Translations under genes and position numbers: made by a program
Notes under the pieces: model-generated
Seen by the model: only the letters and a program-made list of their open reading frames with translations
Database searches by the model: none
What the model was told of the DNA's origin: nothing
Assembly: GCA_049602155.1 (NCBI GenBank)
Contig: JBMYRH010000040.1
Coordinates: forward strand, 1-42,914
DNA: 42,914 nucleotides
Direction of reading: 5' to 3'
From: JBMYRH01 sp049602155
Lineage (GTDB): Bacteria; Myxococcota_A; UBA9042; PHBI01; JBMYRH01
Shown here: positions 33,820 to 42,479 of the stretch, piece by piece
Layout: every line of letters begins with the position of its first letter
Numbering within the stretch: position 1 is the first letter of the stretch

Positions 33820-34887
33820 ATGACCAGCGAGCGCGCGCCATTTACACGAGAGGTTGTTCACCCCGACCACGGACCGCTGGGGTGGCTCTGCGTCGACTCG
33901 GTGGTCGACGGGCTGGCCTTTGGTGGCTTTCGCATGACCCCGAACGTCACTCAAGGTGAGGTCGAGGAGCTCGCTCGCTGTATGACGCTGAAGCTCGCGG
34001 CGCATGGCAGCCCGGTGGGGGGGGCGAAGGCAGGGATCCGCCTCGATCCGATGGAGCCTGACGCCGACGCTTTGCTCGCATTCTTTGCGGCTGAGGTCCG
34101 CGACCTCCTCACAAACACCGTGGTGCTCGGCAAAGACATGGGCGCCACCGACCTGGCCATCGACGGTATGTACGCTGCGCTAGGTGTCCCTCAGTTGTCG
34201 CCGATGGGGTCCTCAGATCTGACGAGGCTCCGCGACTTTTGTGGTTATCGACGACATATGACCGGCCTCGGCGTGGCCTTCGCAGCCCGCGCCGCCTTAG
34301 GGGGCTCGCTTGAGGGCGCCCGCGTCGCCATCCAAGGCGCAGGGCTTGTGGGCCTGGGCTCAGCGGTCCGCTTGGCTGCGATGGGAGCGCAGATCGTCGG
34401 GATGAGCGACGTTTCGCGGTGCTTGGTGTGGCCCGAGGGCGTCAACGTCGCTTGGCTCGAGGCCCGCGTCGGTGCGCCGCGTTCGCTCCGTGGGGCTGAC
34501 CAGGGGCACCTGATTGCGCGAGATGACCTCTTCGGGTTGGACGCGGACGTCGTCGTCCTCGCCGCATCTTCCTACAGCGTCGGCGCCGAGCAAGTCGCCT
34601 CGATTCAGGCTCCGCTGGTCGTCGAAGGCTGCAACATGGGCTTCGTTGAGGGGGCACGCGAGGTCGCCCAGGCGCGCGGACTGACCGTCATCCCGGATGT
34701 GCTCGCTTCGAGCTCCAGCGCGGCGATGGTGTGCCGTCAACTTAGAGCCAAAGGGACCCTCGGTGAGGAGGCGCTTTGGGGCGCTATCGAGGGCGCGATC
34801 ACGCAGAGGGTCACCGAGGCGATGGCGGCAGCTAGGCTTCAACAGATCACGGTCCGGCAAGCTCACCTTGAGTGGGCGACGCCCTGA
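33820..34887 (+). CDS. Glu/Leu/Phe/Val dehydrogenase-family enzyme
   Basis: 355 aa, the length of leucine/valine dehydrogenases. GGFRMTPNVT and the lysine K70 of GGAKAGI match the substrate pocket, GKDMGATDLAIDGM carries the catalytic aspartate (D111), and the NAD(P) site is IQGAGLVGLG (171-180). Later, VVEGCNMGFVEGA and IPDVLASSSSAA match the family's second nucleotide segment. The enzyme should deaminate an amino acid oxidatively to the 2-oxo acid with release of ammonium, or act in reverse; which amino acid is not clear. No Shine-Dalgarno, so translation may depend on the gene 9 bp upstream. Confidence 0.85.
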   Translation: MTSERAPFTREVVHPDHGPLGWLCVDSVVDGLAFGGFRMTPNVTQGEVEELARCMTLKLAAHGSPVGGAKAGIRLDPMEPDADALLAFFAAEVRDLLTNTVVLGKDMGATDLAIDGMYAALGVPQLSPMGSSDLTRLRDFCGYRRHMTGLGVAFAARAALGGSLEGARVAIQGAGLVGLGSAVRLAAMGAQIVGMSDVSRCLVWPEGVNVAWLEARVGAPRSLRGADQGHLIARDDLFGLDADVVVLAASSYSVGAEQVASIQAPLVVEGCNMGFVEGAREVAQARGLTVIPDVLASSSSAAMVCRQLRAKGTLGEEALWGAIEGAITQRVTEAMAAARLQQITVRQAHLEWATP

Positions 34888-34917
34888 GCACCTCAACGCG
34901 CTGTGGTCAAGCTAGAG

Positions 34918-34953
34918 GTGCGGGCCCGCACGAGCGAGAGGGCCCCTAGGCCC
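34918..34953. terminator. Two GC-rich inverted repeats between convergent genes
   Basis: A perfect 14-bp palindrome GTGCGGGCCCGCAC (34918-34931) and, 8 bp later, GGGCC-CCTA-GGCCC (34940-34953) lie between the ends of the dehydrogenase (+) and AlkB (-) genes. They could slow or stop transcription from both sides, but neither is followed by a good T-tract. Confidence 0.35.
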
Positions 34954-34995
34954 GTATCATTCCCCAGTCGCTGGAGGCGGTGGCTAGCGGGGCGC

Positions 34996-35622
34996 TCAGC
35001 TGCCGTCCGGGTTCTCTGAGAGGCCGCCTGTGGGCACAATGGTCCTGAAGGTCAGGTTGATTCGCGGCGCGACGTGGCGCTTGGTCTTGGTCACGGAATG
35101 CTGCCAGAAGTGTTGCGTCGTCCCGGTCATCCACAGGAGGCTCCCGCCGGGGAGATCCAGCGCAACGCGAGGCACGCTCTTGTCTCGGTGATAGAGCGCA
35201 AATCGTCGCGTTCCACCGAGTGACAGGCTGGCGATGACCGGGTTGACCCCAAGCTCAGGCTCGTTGTCTGCGTGGCAGCCCATCGAGTCTTGACCGTGTC
35301 GGTAGAGGTTCCCGAGGGCGCTATTGAAGGGGACCGGGGACTCTCTGTTCAGGCGGTCTTTGAGGCGCTGAAGCGTCGGAGTCCATGGGGAGGGTTCGAA
35401 GGTCCGCCGCGAGTAGGTGTAGCGGGCCCCTGGGTCTCCATGCCAACAGGTGAGGCGGGGCTGTGTGACCTCCCACCCCCCCATCTTGAAGGTCTCCTGG
35501 CGCCAGGGGAGCTCTCGCTCCAAGGCTTGGTAGAGCTCCGCGGCCTCCTCAGAGGGGATCCAGTCGTGGACGAGGGTGAGGTGGCCACCGTCCTTCAGCT
35601 CTATGTGCTCTTCGTGGGCCAT
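34996..35622 (-). CDS. AlkB-family 2-oxoglutarate/Fe(II) dioxygenase
   Basis: 208 aa; GGAGACC just before ATG 35622. The iron triad is H117-x-D119 in GCHADNE and H175 in FWQHSV; 2-oxoglutarate arginines are R187 and R193 in RINLTFR. The NLYRHGQDSMG segment and QPRLTCWHG resemble the ALKBH2/3 and bacterial group that oxidatively removes alkyl groups from DNA or RNA bases. A repair role is likely. It begins 9 bp after the stop of the PhoD-like gene on the same strand, so it may be expressed with it even though the functions look unrelated. Confidence 0.92.
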   Translation of the reverse strand: MAHEEHIELKDGGHLTLVHDWIPSEEAAELYQALERELPWRQETFKMGGWEVTQPRLTCWHGDPGARYTYSRRTFEPSPWTPTLQRLKDRLNRESPVPFNSALGNLYRHGQDSMGCHADNEPELGVNPVIASLSLGGTRRFALYHRDKSVPRVALDLPGGSLLWMTGTTQHFWQHSVTKTKRHVAPRINLTFRTIVPTGGLSENPDGS

Positions 35623-35631
35623 GGTCTCCGA

Positions 35632-37836
35632 TTAGAGGGTGAGCTCGCTAAGGGCGACCGTGTGGCTGCTCAGGACGAGGTTATCGACCGTCCGGAGCTC
35701 GAAGGTGACCGTCGGGTCCTCGGCGGTGGTGTCGAAGCGAAGCAGACCATAGTTGAGGACCGCTGCGCAGAAGAGGAGGGCGTCCGGCTCTGTCTCCGGA
35801 TCCGGGCAACTGCTCGTGTTGTTGCCGAGGGGCGAGGAGGTGAACTCCCAGAGGGGGTACGTGGTCTCGGAGGCCTCGGTCATCCGGCGCACTTCGCCCC
35901 GGTGGACGTCCCCTGAGACCGTCACGACGCCGTCGATGTTGTGGCTCATGATGTGGTCGACGATCACCTGCCACTCCGCCGGGTAAGCGGCCCATGAGTC
36001 CGAGGTGCCCCCCTGAGTCCATTGGCTGCCGCTGACGAGGACCTTGAAGGTCGCCGTCGAAGTCGTGAGCCCCCAGAGCAACCACTGAAGTTGTGGTTCA
36101 CCGAGCATGCTGCCGTTTGAGATGTCTCGGTAATAGCGGTCATCGACGAGGAAGAACTCCACGTCAGCCCAGTGAAAGCTGCTCCAGACGCCCGGGTAGC
36201 CCCCTGAGCCCTGGGGTGGGTTGGCCCAGAACCGGTGGAAGGCGGCGAGCGCGTGTTCCTTACCCGAGGCGGTGCCGTTTGTGTTGTTGCCGGTGAAGTC
36301 GTGGTCGTCCCAGGTGGCCCATGTCGGCGTGCCAGCGACGAGCTCAGCGACGCTCTCGACGCCGTGATGTTCCAGGTAGAAAGCCCGCAGGGTCTCGGGG
36401 TTTGCCGAGTTGGCGTAGTGGTTATCTCCGATCATGAGCATGACATCAGGCTCGGCCTCGATGATGTCCTCGAAGAGCGGCAAGGAGGGGGAGGCGGAGA
36501 CCTTCGAGCATGATCCAAAGGCGACATCGAAGGTGGCCGTGCTCGCTGGCGCCGTGACAAAGGAGAGGCCGCCTTTGGCCACCTCACCGTTGACCTGCAC
36601 CTCGTAGTAGTAGCGGGTGTTGGGGGTGAGCTGGTTCAGCTGCAGCACAGTCACGAAGTCCTGGCTCATGGTGGGTGTAATCGGCCCTCGGGTGATCGCA
36701 CCCACCATGCTCTCAAGGGGGCTGTAGCGCAGGGTGATCGGTGTGGCGTAAGCGGTCCTCAGCCAGACCCGTGCGCTGTGCGGCGTGGTGTGCCCGATGA
36801 GGGGACCGTGGCTGAGTGGGGTCGGGTAGCACGAGGTGCAAAGCATCGTGTCCGCGTCGGGATCGCTCCACGACGGGGCGTCCGAGGCGTCGCTCCCTAG
36901 CCAGTCGACGTTCATCTGATCGTTGCAGTAAATCAGCTCGCCATCTGCGACGATCGACACGCACTCGGGGCGCCACGCGTCCGCCGCGAGGCCGGTCGGT
37001 TGCAGGGTCACGCGCTCCAATTCCTCGGGCGAGAGCCCGTCGACGACCCAGAGGAACTCGTTGGTCGCGCCGAGCTCATTGTCGTCGTAGCCCGATACAT
37101 CCAGGGTCTTGCAGAGGTCGTCTGAGAGGCAGAGTTCAAAGCCGTCGTCAGTGCCCGCGTTGACGCTGCTCGTTGCCGTGCGCACTGTCAGCTGGAGCTG
37201 CTGGTAGGCGGTCTCGGCGGTGCAGGCTGGTGGAGCGCTGAGCGCCGGGCCATGGGTACAGGCGCCTGTCGCGGTGTCGCAGGTGTCGTCCGTGCATGGG
37301 TCATTGTCATCACAGTTGACCGGGGGATTCAGGCACGCGTCTTCGGTGCAGATGTCCACAGTGCATGGGTCATTGTCGTCGCATTGTGCGCCGTCGGGCA
37401 CCGCGATACAGCCGCCGGCGGCGTGGAGGCAGGTGTCCAACGTGCAGGGGTCGCCGTCATCACACGCGACGGGCGTGCCCGTGACGCAGCGGCCGTCGGC
37501 GTCACAGGTCTCGTCACCGGTGCACAGATCGCCGTCGTCGCAGGCGTCATCGGTGGTGCACGTGGCCCCCGGGGCGACTTCGTCAGGCGCAGCATCGACG
37601 CTGTCCTCCGCGCTGGGGGGGGCGGCATCGGAGGCGACTGCGTCCGTCGATTCGATGACAGTCGGTGCGTCTCCTGGGGGCCCGTCGCCTTGCCCATCTG
37701 TGGCAGGCGATACGGAGTCCGCGCCAGCGACAGGGGCAGAGGCGCTGTCTTGCTCCGGCGAGGGCTCGATGGGTGCACTGCACGCGAGCAGGCTGATGGA
37801 GAGTCCGAGCGCTGTCGCTCTCTTTATAAGGGGCAT
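35632..37836 (-). CDS. PhoD-like alkaline phosphatase/phosphodiesterase, lipoprotein with Cys-rich repeats
   Basis: 734 aa from ATG 37836, which has GGAGG five bases upstream and starts a signal with lipobox SISLLAC; earlier ATGs at 37884 and 37854 are less likely. After an Asp/Ser-rich linker comes a Cys-rich repeat array (CDDGDLCTGDETC, CDDGDPCTLDTC, CDDNDPCTVDIC, CDDNDPCTDDTC) common in myxobacterial-type surface proteins. The C-terminal ~390 residues are the PhoD metallophosphatase: SARVWLRT, FGSCSK, MLMIGDNHYA, TWDDHDFTGNN, VDDRYYRD, VSGDVHRGEV. Known enzymes use Ca/Fe to hydrolyse phosphomono- or diesters. The active-site residues appear kept, so it is probably active at the cell surface. 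Confidence 0.9.
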   Translation of the reverse strand: MPLIKRATALGLSISLLACSAPIEPSPEQDSASAPVAGADSVSPATDGQGDGPPGDAPTVIESTDAVASDAAPPSAEDSVDAAPDEVAPGATCTTDDACDDGDLCTGDETCDADGRCVTGTPVACDDGDPCTLDTCLHAAGGCIAVPDGAQCDDNDPCTVDICTEDACLNPPVNCDDNDPCTDDTCDTATGACTHGPALSAPPACTAETAYQQLQLTVRTATSSVNAGTDDGFELCLSDDLCKTLDVSGYDDNELGATNEFLWVVDGLSPEELERVTLQPTGLAADAWRPECVSIVADGELIYCNDQMNVDWLGSDASDAPSWSDPDADTMLCTSCYPTPLSHGPLIGHTTPHSARVWLRTAYATPITLRYSPLESMVGAITRGPITPTMSQDFVTVLQLNQLTPNTRYYYEVQVNGEVAKGGLSFVTAPASTATFDVAFGSCSKVSASPSLPLFEDIIEAEPDVMLMIGDNHYANSANPETLRAFYLEHHGVESVAELVAGTPTWATWDDHDFTGNNTNGTASGKEHALAAFHRFWANPPQGSGGYPGVWSSFHWADVEFFLVDDRYYRDISNGSMLGEPQLQWLLWGLTTSTATFKVLVSGSQWTQGGTSDSWAAYPAEWQVIVDHIMSHNIDGVVTVSGDVHRGEVRRMTEASETTYPLWEFTSSPLGNNTSSCPDPETEPDALLFCAAVLNYGLLRFDTTAEDPTVTFELRTVDNLVLSSHTVALSELTL

Positions 37837-37857
37837 AAGGTCCTCCGAGGGCATCGA

Positions 37858-37883
37858 TAGTAGCCCGATTTCACTCGAAATCA
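37858..37883 (-). promoter_or_regulatory. Palindrome and -10 candidate upstream of the PhoD-like gene
   Basis: GATTTC-ACTC-GAAATC (37868-37883) is a perfect 6-bp-arm inverted repeat. On the minus strand TACTAT (37863-37858) follows closely and could be the -10 box; the palindrome would then lie in the spacer, a common operator position. No clear -35 hexamer. It is not a recognisable Pho box. Confidence 0.3.
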
Positions 37884-38009
37884 CACGTCGATGCTGGTGC
37901 GGGATCCTGTGTTTTAAGGTGTTGTTATTGTTGGTTTTTTGTCTGACCTGTCCCGCGGCAGACGGGGGCTGATTTAGGTAAAGTGGATGAAAACACGTAG
38001 GAAAGAGCA

Positions 38010-38215
38010 GCCTCGGGTCACACCTCGCTTCGGCGGGAAGGCCAGATGCCTGCTGACAACCTACCTACCCAACGAACCTTCTGGTTCATCAGCGTTAATG
38101 ATGGCTCACGCAGTGTGGCGATCCATTTCATCATGGGTCTCTCTCAATTGCCGCGCTGCGTGTGTCGTCGGAACCCTCAAGTGCGAGTCTCCCTCGCGCT
38201 TGAGGGTTCTCTGTT
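38010..38215 (+). ncRNA. Candidate structured RNA (leader or small RNA)
   Basis: In the 470-bp gap 37837-38306 no convincing gene is seen, but several hairpins follow in order: CUCGC-UUCG-GCGGG (38024-38037, with a stable UUCG loop and one G-U pair), AGGC-CAGAU-GCCU (38039-38051), an outer GCUGA/UCAGC pair (38052-38056 with 38089-38093) enclosing GAACC-UUCU-GGUUC (38074-38087), and finally a 17-bp hairpin (38171-38209). I do not recognise 6S, tmRNA, SRP, RNase P or a known riboswitch. The 5' end is not known. It may be a free small RNA or an attenuated leader of the exonuclease gene starting 97 bp beyond the hairpin. Confidence 0.4.
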
Positions 38216-38222
38216 TCGTCGC
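38171..38222 (+). terminator. Strong terminator-like hairpin
   Basis: Arms 38171-38187 and 38193-38209 pair over 17 bp (16 Watson-Crick and one G-U) around a 5-nt loop, followed by a T-rich stretch (TCTCTGTTTCG). It lies between divergent genes, where no protein-gene terminator is expected. Confidence 0.6.
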
Positions 38223-38306
38223 GTGCGCGCCCGGCGGGATAGGCTGGTCCTCAGCGCGCGGGGCTGTCACACTCCCGCGTGACTTTGCCTGACAAGAGAG
38301 TTGCGC

Positions 38307-39116
38307 ATGTCCCGCCTTCAGCTGACGCGTCCCCTCATCTGTTTTGATCTCGAGACGACGGGGGTGAACACTCGCCATGACCGCATCGTGGAGATCTGCG
38401 TGGTCAAGACCGAGGTCGACGGCTCGCAGAGCGTCAAGACCCGCCGCCTGAACCCGACGATCCCGATCCCTGAGGGCGCCAGTGCAGTCCACGGTATCAC
38501 CGACGCCGATGTCGCTGATGAGCCGACCTTTCGCCACGTCGCCCGTAGCCTCTTCGCCCTCTTCAGTGGGTGTGACTTAGCGGGCTACAACGTGAAGAAC
38601 TTCGACTTGCCGCTCCTCAAGGCTGAGTTCGCCAGGGCCAACATTGCCTTCCCCGAGCCCGACATCCGTGTCGTCGATCCCCTGGTCATCTTCAAGCAGC
38701 GCGAGCGACGTGACCTTCAAGCTGCGTATGCTTACTACTGCGATAAGAGCCTCGACAACGCGCACTCGGCAGAGGCCGACGCCGTCGCGACCATGGAGGT
38801 GTTGGTGGCGCAGCTCGATCACTACGAGGACCTCCCGGACACGGTTGAGGCCCTGCATGACGTGTGTCACCCACGGGACCCGGACTGGATCGACCCGGAC
38901 GGCAAACTGAAGTGGGACGGTGAGGTCGCGGTCCTGACCTTTGGTCGCCATCGCGGGTTCCCCCTCGGGGATCTCGTGAGAGATGAGCGCGGCTACTTGG
39001 AGTGGCTGCTGCGCCAGGACTTCCCGGAGTCCCTCTGTGCGGTTATCCGGGACGCCCTTGATGGCGTGCTACCCGTGCGCTTCGGCGCGACCTCCAAGGG
39101 CGAACCTGAGGCCTAG
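38307..39116 (+). CDS. DEDDh 3'-5' exonuclease (DnaQ/ExoX-like)
   Basis: 269 aa from ATG 38307, with GAGAG six bases upstream. Metal-binding residues are D14 and E16 in FDLETTG, D100 in YNVKNFD and the H153...D158 pair in HSAEADA, so all DEDDh positions are kept. The C-terminus (FGRHRGFPLGDLVRD, then YLEWLLRQDFPE) matches the short domain found in exodeoxyribonuclease X and related proteins. Likely trims 3' ends in DNA repair or RNA processing. Its last 4 bp overlap the convergent lipase-maturation gene. Confidence 0.9.
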   Translation: MSRLQLTRPLICFDLETTGVNTRHDRIVEICVVKTEVDGSQSVKTRRLNPTIPIPEGASAVHGITDADVADEPTFRHVARSLFALFSGCDLAGYNVKNFDLPLLKAEFARANIAFPEPDIRVVDPLVIFKQRERRDLQAAYAYYCDKSLDNAHSAEADAVATMEVLVAQLDHYEDLPDTVEALHDVCHPRDPDWIDPDGKLKWDGEVAVLTFGRHRGFPLGDLVRDERGYLEWLLRQDFPESLCAVIRDALDGVLPVRFGATSKGEPEA

Positions 39117-41014
39117 GGCAGCGTGGCGACGACCGGCTTGCCGTCGCGCAAGGTCAGGGTCGGGCAATAGGTGCCGCGAGGGGTTCGTTTCCAGACATCG
39201 CCGGTCATGCCTCGCTCGCGTTCGGTCGTGAACGTGTAGGACCAGAGGGTGCTCCGAAGGTAGGTCGGAGGGCCGTCAGGGAATGGGTCATCGGCGAAGA
39301 GCGCGAGGACCTCTGCGCGCCCCTCGAGGAGCCGCGTCATGAAGGGCAGATACCACCGTGTGCGTCGGCATTCCTGACGTAGGGCGGCGAACCAGAGCTG
39401 CCAGTCTAGCCGTGGCATGTGTGGGCCCGCGAAGCCGTGGGGGCGATCCAGCTCTAAGGTCTTGTACCGGAGAGGGTAAGGCCGCCACGTGACCCCATCA
39501 ACCGAGCCCTCGATGAGGATCTCAGGGCGATCCTCGGTCATGTTCGCGAAGGCGCCATAGGTGCCGCAGATGTTCAGGCTGCGAGCGGTCTTTGCGACCA
39601 CCTCGATCACCTCGGACTTCGGTGTCTCGACGCCGCTGCGTTGGGCCAACACCCAGAGGTTGAGCAGGATGAGCGCGGCGACGACAGAGCCCCGTGCGCT
39701 CCGTATGGCCCAATGGGCAGGCTCATGTCGCTCGCTGCGGGTATCAGGCAGCCGGTGGGCCAGCGCATCGGGCAAGAGGCGGCGCACGGCCCCGTCGTCC
39801 AGCAGCGCAAGGCACAGAGCGATGGTGAGCAGGTTGAAGATGCCGTAGTTGCCTGTCGCCACGATGAGCAGCATCAGCGCGACCGTACCGAGACAGGCGA
39901 GCTGCCGCATGCGGCGTGTCCCGAGGATAAAGAAGGGCAGGGCGAGCTCGATGACGAACATCCCCACCACTGAGGCTTCGTGGAGCCACGCCGGCAGGTG
40001 GTGCGCATACCAGCTGACGGCATGCGGGATCGGCTGGGTCCAGTAGTGGAACTGCATCGCGGTGAGCTCGTCCCAGGGGGCGTCGCCGCTTTGCCACTTT
40101 ACGAGGCCGTTGAGGAGCATGAATTTGAAGAGGATGATGCGGAGGAGCCAGCGGCCCGCGAGGGGCGCACGTCGCCTCCGTGGGAGGCTTGGGCCGACGC
40201 GCCAAGGGGCGACAGCGAGGCTGGCGATGCAGACCTCGAGGGTGAAGGTGTCCCATTGATAGCCCGTGAAGACTCCGCCCACGGCGACGATGGAGCTCCA
40301 GCACAGGATGAAGGCGAGGAGGGCTGGCCCCATCAGCAGCCCGAGCACCATCAGCGCTGCTGAGAGGGTCGCGCCGAGCGCGAGACCGCTGAGGGTCGCG
40401 TCGGTGGGCGAGAGCGGAAAGAGGCTTGGTAGGACTTGAAAGACCTCCCAAGTGGACCATCCGCGCTCGACGCCGACGGCTTGGACGCGCTCTACAAAGT
40501 CGGCCGCCGGGAGGATCCCTTCGGCCCCATTTAGTCCGAGGATCTGGCCGCTATAGGAGAGAGAGGCCACCAAGAGCACCAGGCCCAAGAACCGAAGGTA
40601 GAGCGCCCGGGTCAGGAGCCACGGGTCCTCTCGCAGATCTCGGTCGTGCAGCAGCGAGGTCAGGCGACTGACAGGCCCACGGAAGCGCGCTATGAAGCGA
40701 TAGCCGAGGCGGGTGACGATACCCACGCCCGGGACATGGCGATAGAGCCACAGCCCACGAGGGCGCCCCGCCGCTGCGAGGGCTCGGAAGACCGCCTCGG
40801 CGCCCTGGTGACGTTCACCGTCAGGGTCCAAGTATTGCACGGCGCGTGCACAGTCTTCGGGGGGGAGCGCGAAGCGTGCCGCGACCTCTTGGCTAGGCGC
40901 CACGTCGACGGCGCCGCGCGCCACGACCTGGAAGCGCGCCACACAGCGCTTACAGAAGCCACACGCGCCGTCATAGACGACGAGCGGGCGTTCGAGGGTG
41001 CGGTAAGGGTTCAC
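39113..41014 (-). CDS. DCC thiol-oxidoreductase / lipase maturation factor fusion
   Basis: 633 aa, GTG start at 41014. Residues ~10-125 are a DCC-family (DUF393) domain with D15-G-A-C18-G-F-C21; the rest is a lipase maturation factor (LMF1-like) membrane protein with several helices (LFLLG-type segments from ~145 to ~420, including GLVKWQSGDAPW and QFHYWTQPIP) and a C-terminal soluble domain (YGAFANMTEDRPEILIEGS, then PRLDWQLWFAAL). LMF1 helps lipases fold in animals; bacterial members are poorly known, and the CxxC domain suggests a link to disulfide chemistry. No Shine-Dalgarno, but TAGACT lies 7 nt upstream of the start. Confidence 0.9.
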   Translation of the reverse strand: MNPYRTLERPLVVYDGACGFCKRCVARFQVVARGAVDVAPSQEVAARFALPPEDCARAVQYLDPDGERHQGAEAVFRALAAAGRPRGLWLYRHVPGVGIVTRLGYRFIARFRGPVSRLTSLLHDRDLREDPWLLTRALYLRFLGLVLLVASLSYSGQILGLNGAEGILPAADFVERVQAVGVERGWSTWEVFQVLPSLFPLSPTDATLSGLALGATLSAALMVLGLLMGPALLAFILCWSSIVAVGGVFTGYQWDTFTLEVCIASLAVAPWRVGPSLPRRRRAPLAGRWLLRIILFKFMLLNGLVKWQSGDAPWDELTAMQFHYWTQPIPHAVSWYAHHLPAWLHEASVVGMFVIELALPFFILGTRRMRQLACLGTVALMLLIVATGNYGIFNLLTIALCLALLDDGAVRRLLPDALAHRLPDTRSERHEPAHWAIRSARGSVVAALILLNLWVLAQRSGVETPKSEVIEVVAKTARSLNICGTYGAFANMTEDRPEILIEGSVDGVTWRPYPLRYKTLELDRPHGFAGPHMPRLDWQLWFAALRQECRRTRWYLPFMTRLLEGRAEVLALFADDPFPDGPPTYLRSTLWSYTFTTERERGMTGDVWKRTPRGTYCPTLTLRDGKPVVATLP

Positions 41015-41067
41015 GAGGCCCAGTCTAACGGCAGGGGGCGCAGTCGCCTACCCGAAGCAGCAGGGGC

Positions 41068-42357
41068 TTAGCGGCGCAGGTATCGCTTGTACTTGTTGAA
41101 CGTGTAGTCCAGGAGCGAGCTGAACGGCGTGTCGTTGATGAGCGCCAGACCGCTGGTGCCAAGCCGTCGCTCGAATTCAGCCTCGGCGTCGGGCAGGTGG
41201 TCCTGGAGCAGTCGGTTGAGGGGCTTGGCTAACCGGGACCACAGCTTCATCGACTTGAGGACGCAGCGATTGTCGCTTTTGCGCTTCCTCAGCACCTTCT
41301 CGAAGGTCGTGAATGCTTTGTTGATGTTGTCTTTGTGCGGGTAGATGGCGTCGATGATCGCCTTCAAGAGCTCGGGGTAGACCTTGGTGGCGTGCTTTCT
41401 GCAGCCGCGGGCGCTCGGCATCGCCATGAGCCGCTCCTCAAGTTCACGCTTGGCGCGGAGCTTGGCGTCGCGCTCGGCTTGAAGCTTGGCGGCCCGTCGT
41501 TCGTCTTCCTCTTGAGCGAGGGCTGCAGCTTTGGCTTTCGCCTCTGCTTCCGCCACACAGGACTGGATGCACGGCCTCATCTCGGGTGGCTCGCAGGTCT
41601 CCTTATTGAGCGCCCGACGGCAGAGCTTGAGCTCCTCTTTAGCGCTCTCTTCACAGGCCTTCTTGCGGGTTCGACAGGGCTTCATTTCGCTGGCAAAGGC
41701 GGGGAGCTCGCCCCCTGTCTTGGTGAGGTGCTTGAAGACGCGGTTCTCATCGCCGCAGAGCGACTTTCGGACCTTGCAGTCTTTGGTGCGCAGCTTGTGC
41801 TCCAAGGCGCAGGTGGACTTCTTGATCTTCTTGTCGGCCTTGCAGTTCGGGACGCTGCTGCGGAAGTCCGCGGTGCATGTGGCGCGGCACTGACCTTTCG
41901 CTTCTGAGGTGTCGATCTCCATGAATGCACGGCAGCCGTTCTTCTCCACCTCGACCTTCTGCAAGCACGTCGTCCCCGCGCGGCGCGCCGTCTGCTCGCA
42001 GCGCTTCACGTCGGCCTTCGCCTCGACCTTGCAGACCTTGTACTGAACCTCGCACTTGATGAGCGCTCGCGGGGCCTTCTTGCCCTGGTTCTTCTTTAAG
42101 GCCTTATGCTCGGCCTTGCAGGCCTTCTTGCGCGCTTTGCACTCGACTTTGTGGGTCTTGACCAGCGCTTTGCACGCCTTCATCTCGGCCTTTTGAGCCG
42201 CTTTACACCGCTTTTTTCCGTCCTTAGCGCCCAGCTTGCATTGCTTGAGGCGACCTTTGAGTTCGTCTGCGTGCGCGGTGCTCGAGAGGCCGATGCTGAG
42301 CAGCAGCGTGAATGCTGCCGCTAACGCAGGTCTCTTCTGCCAAGTTGTTCGAATCAT
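41068..42357 (-). CDS. Secreted Lys/Cys-rich protein with 11-residue cysteine repeat
   Basis: 429 aa from ATG 42357 (AGGAAAAAG upstream); earlier starts to 42621 add no signal features. Signal peptide cleaved near SSTAHA|DEL. Cysteines fall at 40, 51, 62, 73, 80; 102, 109, 120, 131, 142; 157, 161, 172, 183, 194, 201; 228, 235, 246, 255, 263, 267. Most gaps are exactly 11 and several repeats have a 7-residue step. Many Cys are followed by Lys. An 11-residue period is three helical turns, so cysteines would line one face of long helices, ready for disulfide-linked helical bundles or metal binding. Residues ~270-310 are a charged Ala/Glu/Lys/Arg coiled coil and ~315-429 a compact helical domain. 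I recognise no family. Confidence 0.75.
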   Translation of the reverse strand: MIRTTWQKRPALAAAFTLLLSIGLSSTAHADELKGRLKQCKLGAKDGKKRCKAAQKAEMKACKALVKTHKVECKARKKACKAEHKALKKNQGKKAPRALIKCEVQYKVCKVEAKADVKRCEQTARRAGTTCLQKVEVEKNGCRAFMEIDTSEAKGQCRATCTADFRSSVPNCKADKKIKKSTCALEHKLRTKDCKVRKSLCGDENRVFKHLTKTGGELPAFASEMKPCRTRKKACEESAKEELKLCRRALNKETCEPPEMRPCIQSCVAEAEAKAKAAALAQEEDERRAAKLQAERDAKLRAKRELEERLMAMPSARGCRKHATKVYPELLKAIIDAIYPHKDNINKAFTTFEKVLRKRKSDNRCVLKSMKLWSRLAKPLNRLLQDHLPDAEAEFERRLGTSGLALINDTPFSSLLDYTFNKYKRYLRR

Positions 42358-42479
42358 GACTTTTTCCTGCGCGAGTGACGGAACGGCGCAGAGTCTCGAT
42401 CTCTTCGGCCACTCTGTAAACCCGAAAGCGAAGCGACGTGCAGTCGCCAAAGCACCCTCCGTCGATCTAGGCTTGGTGC

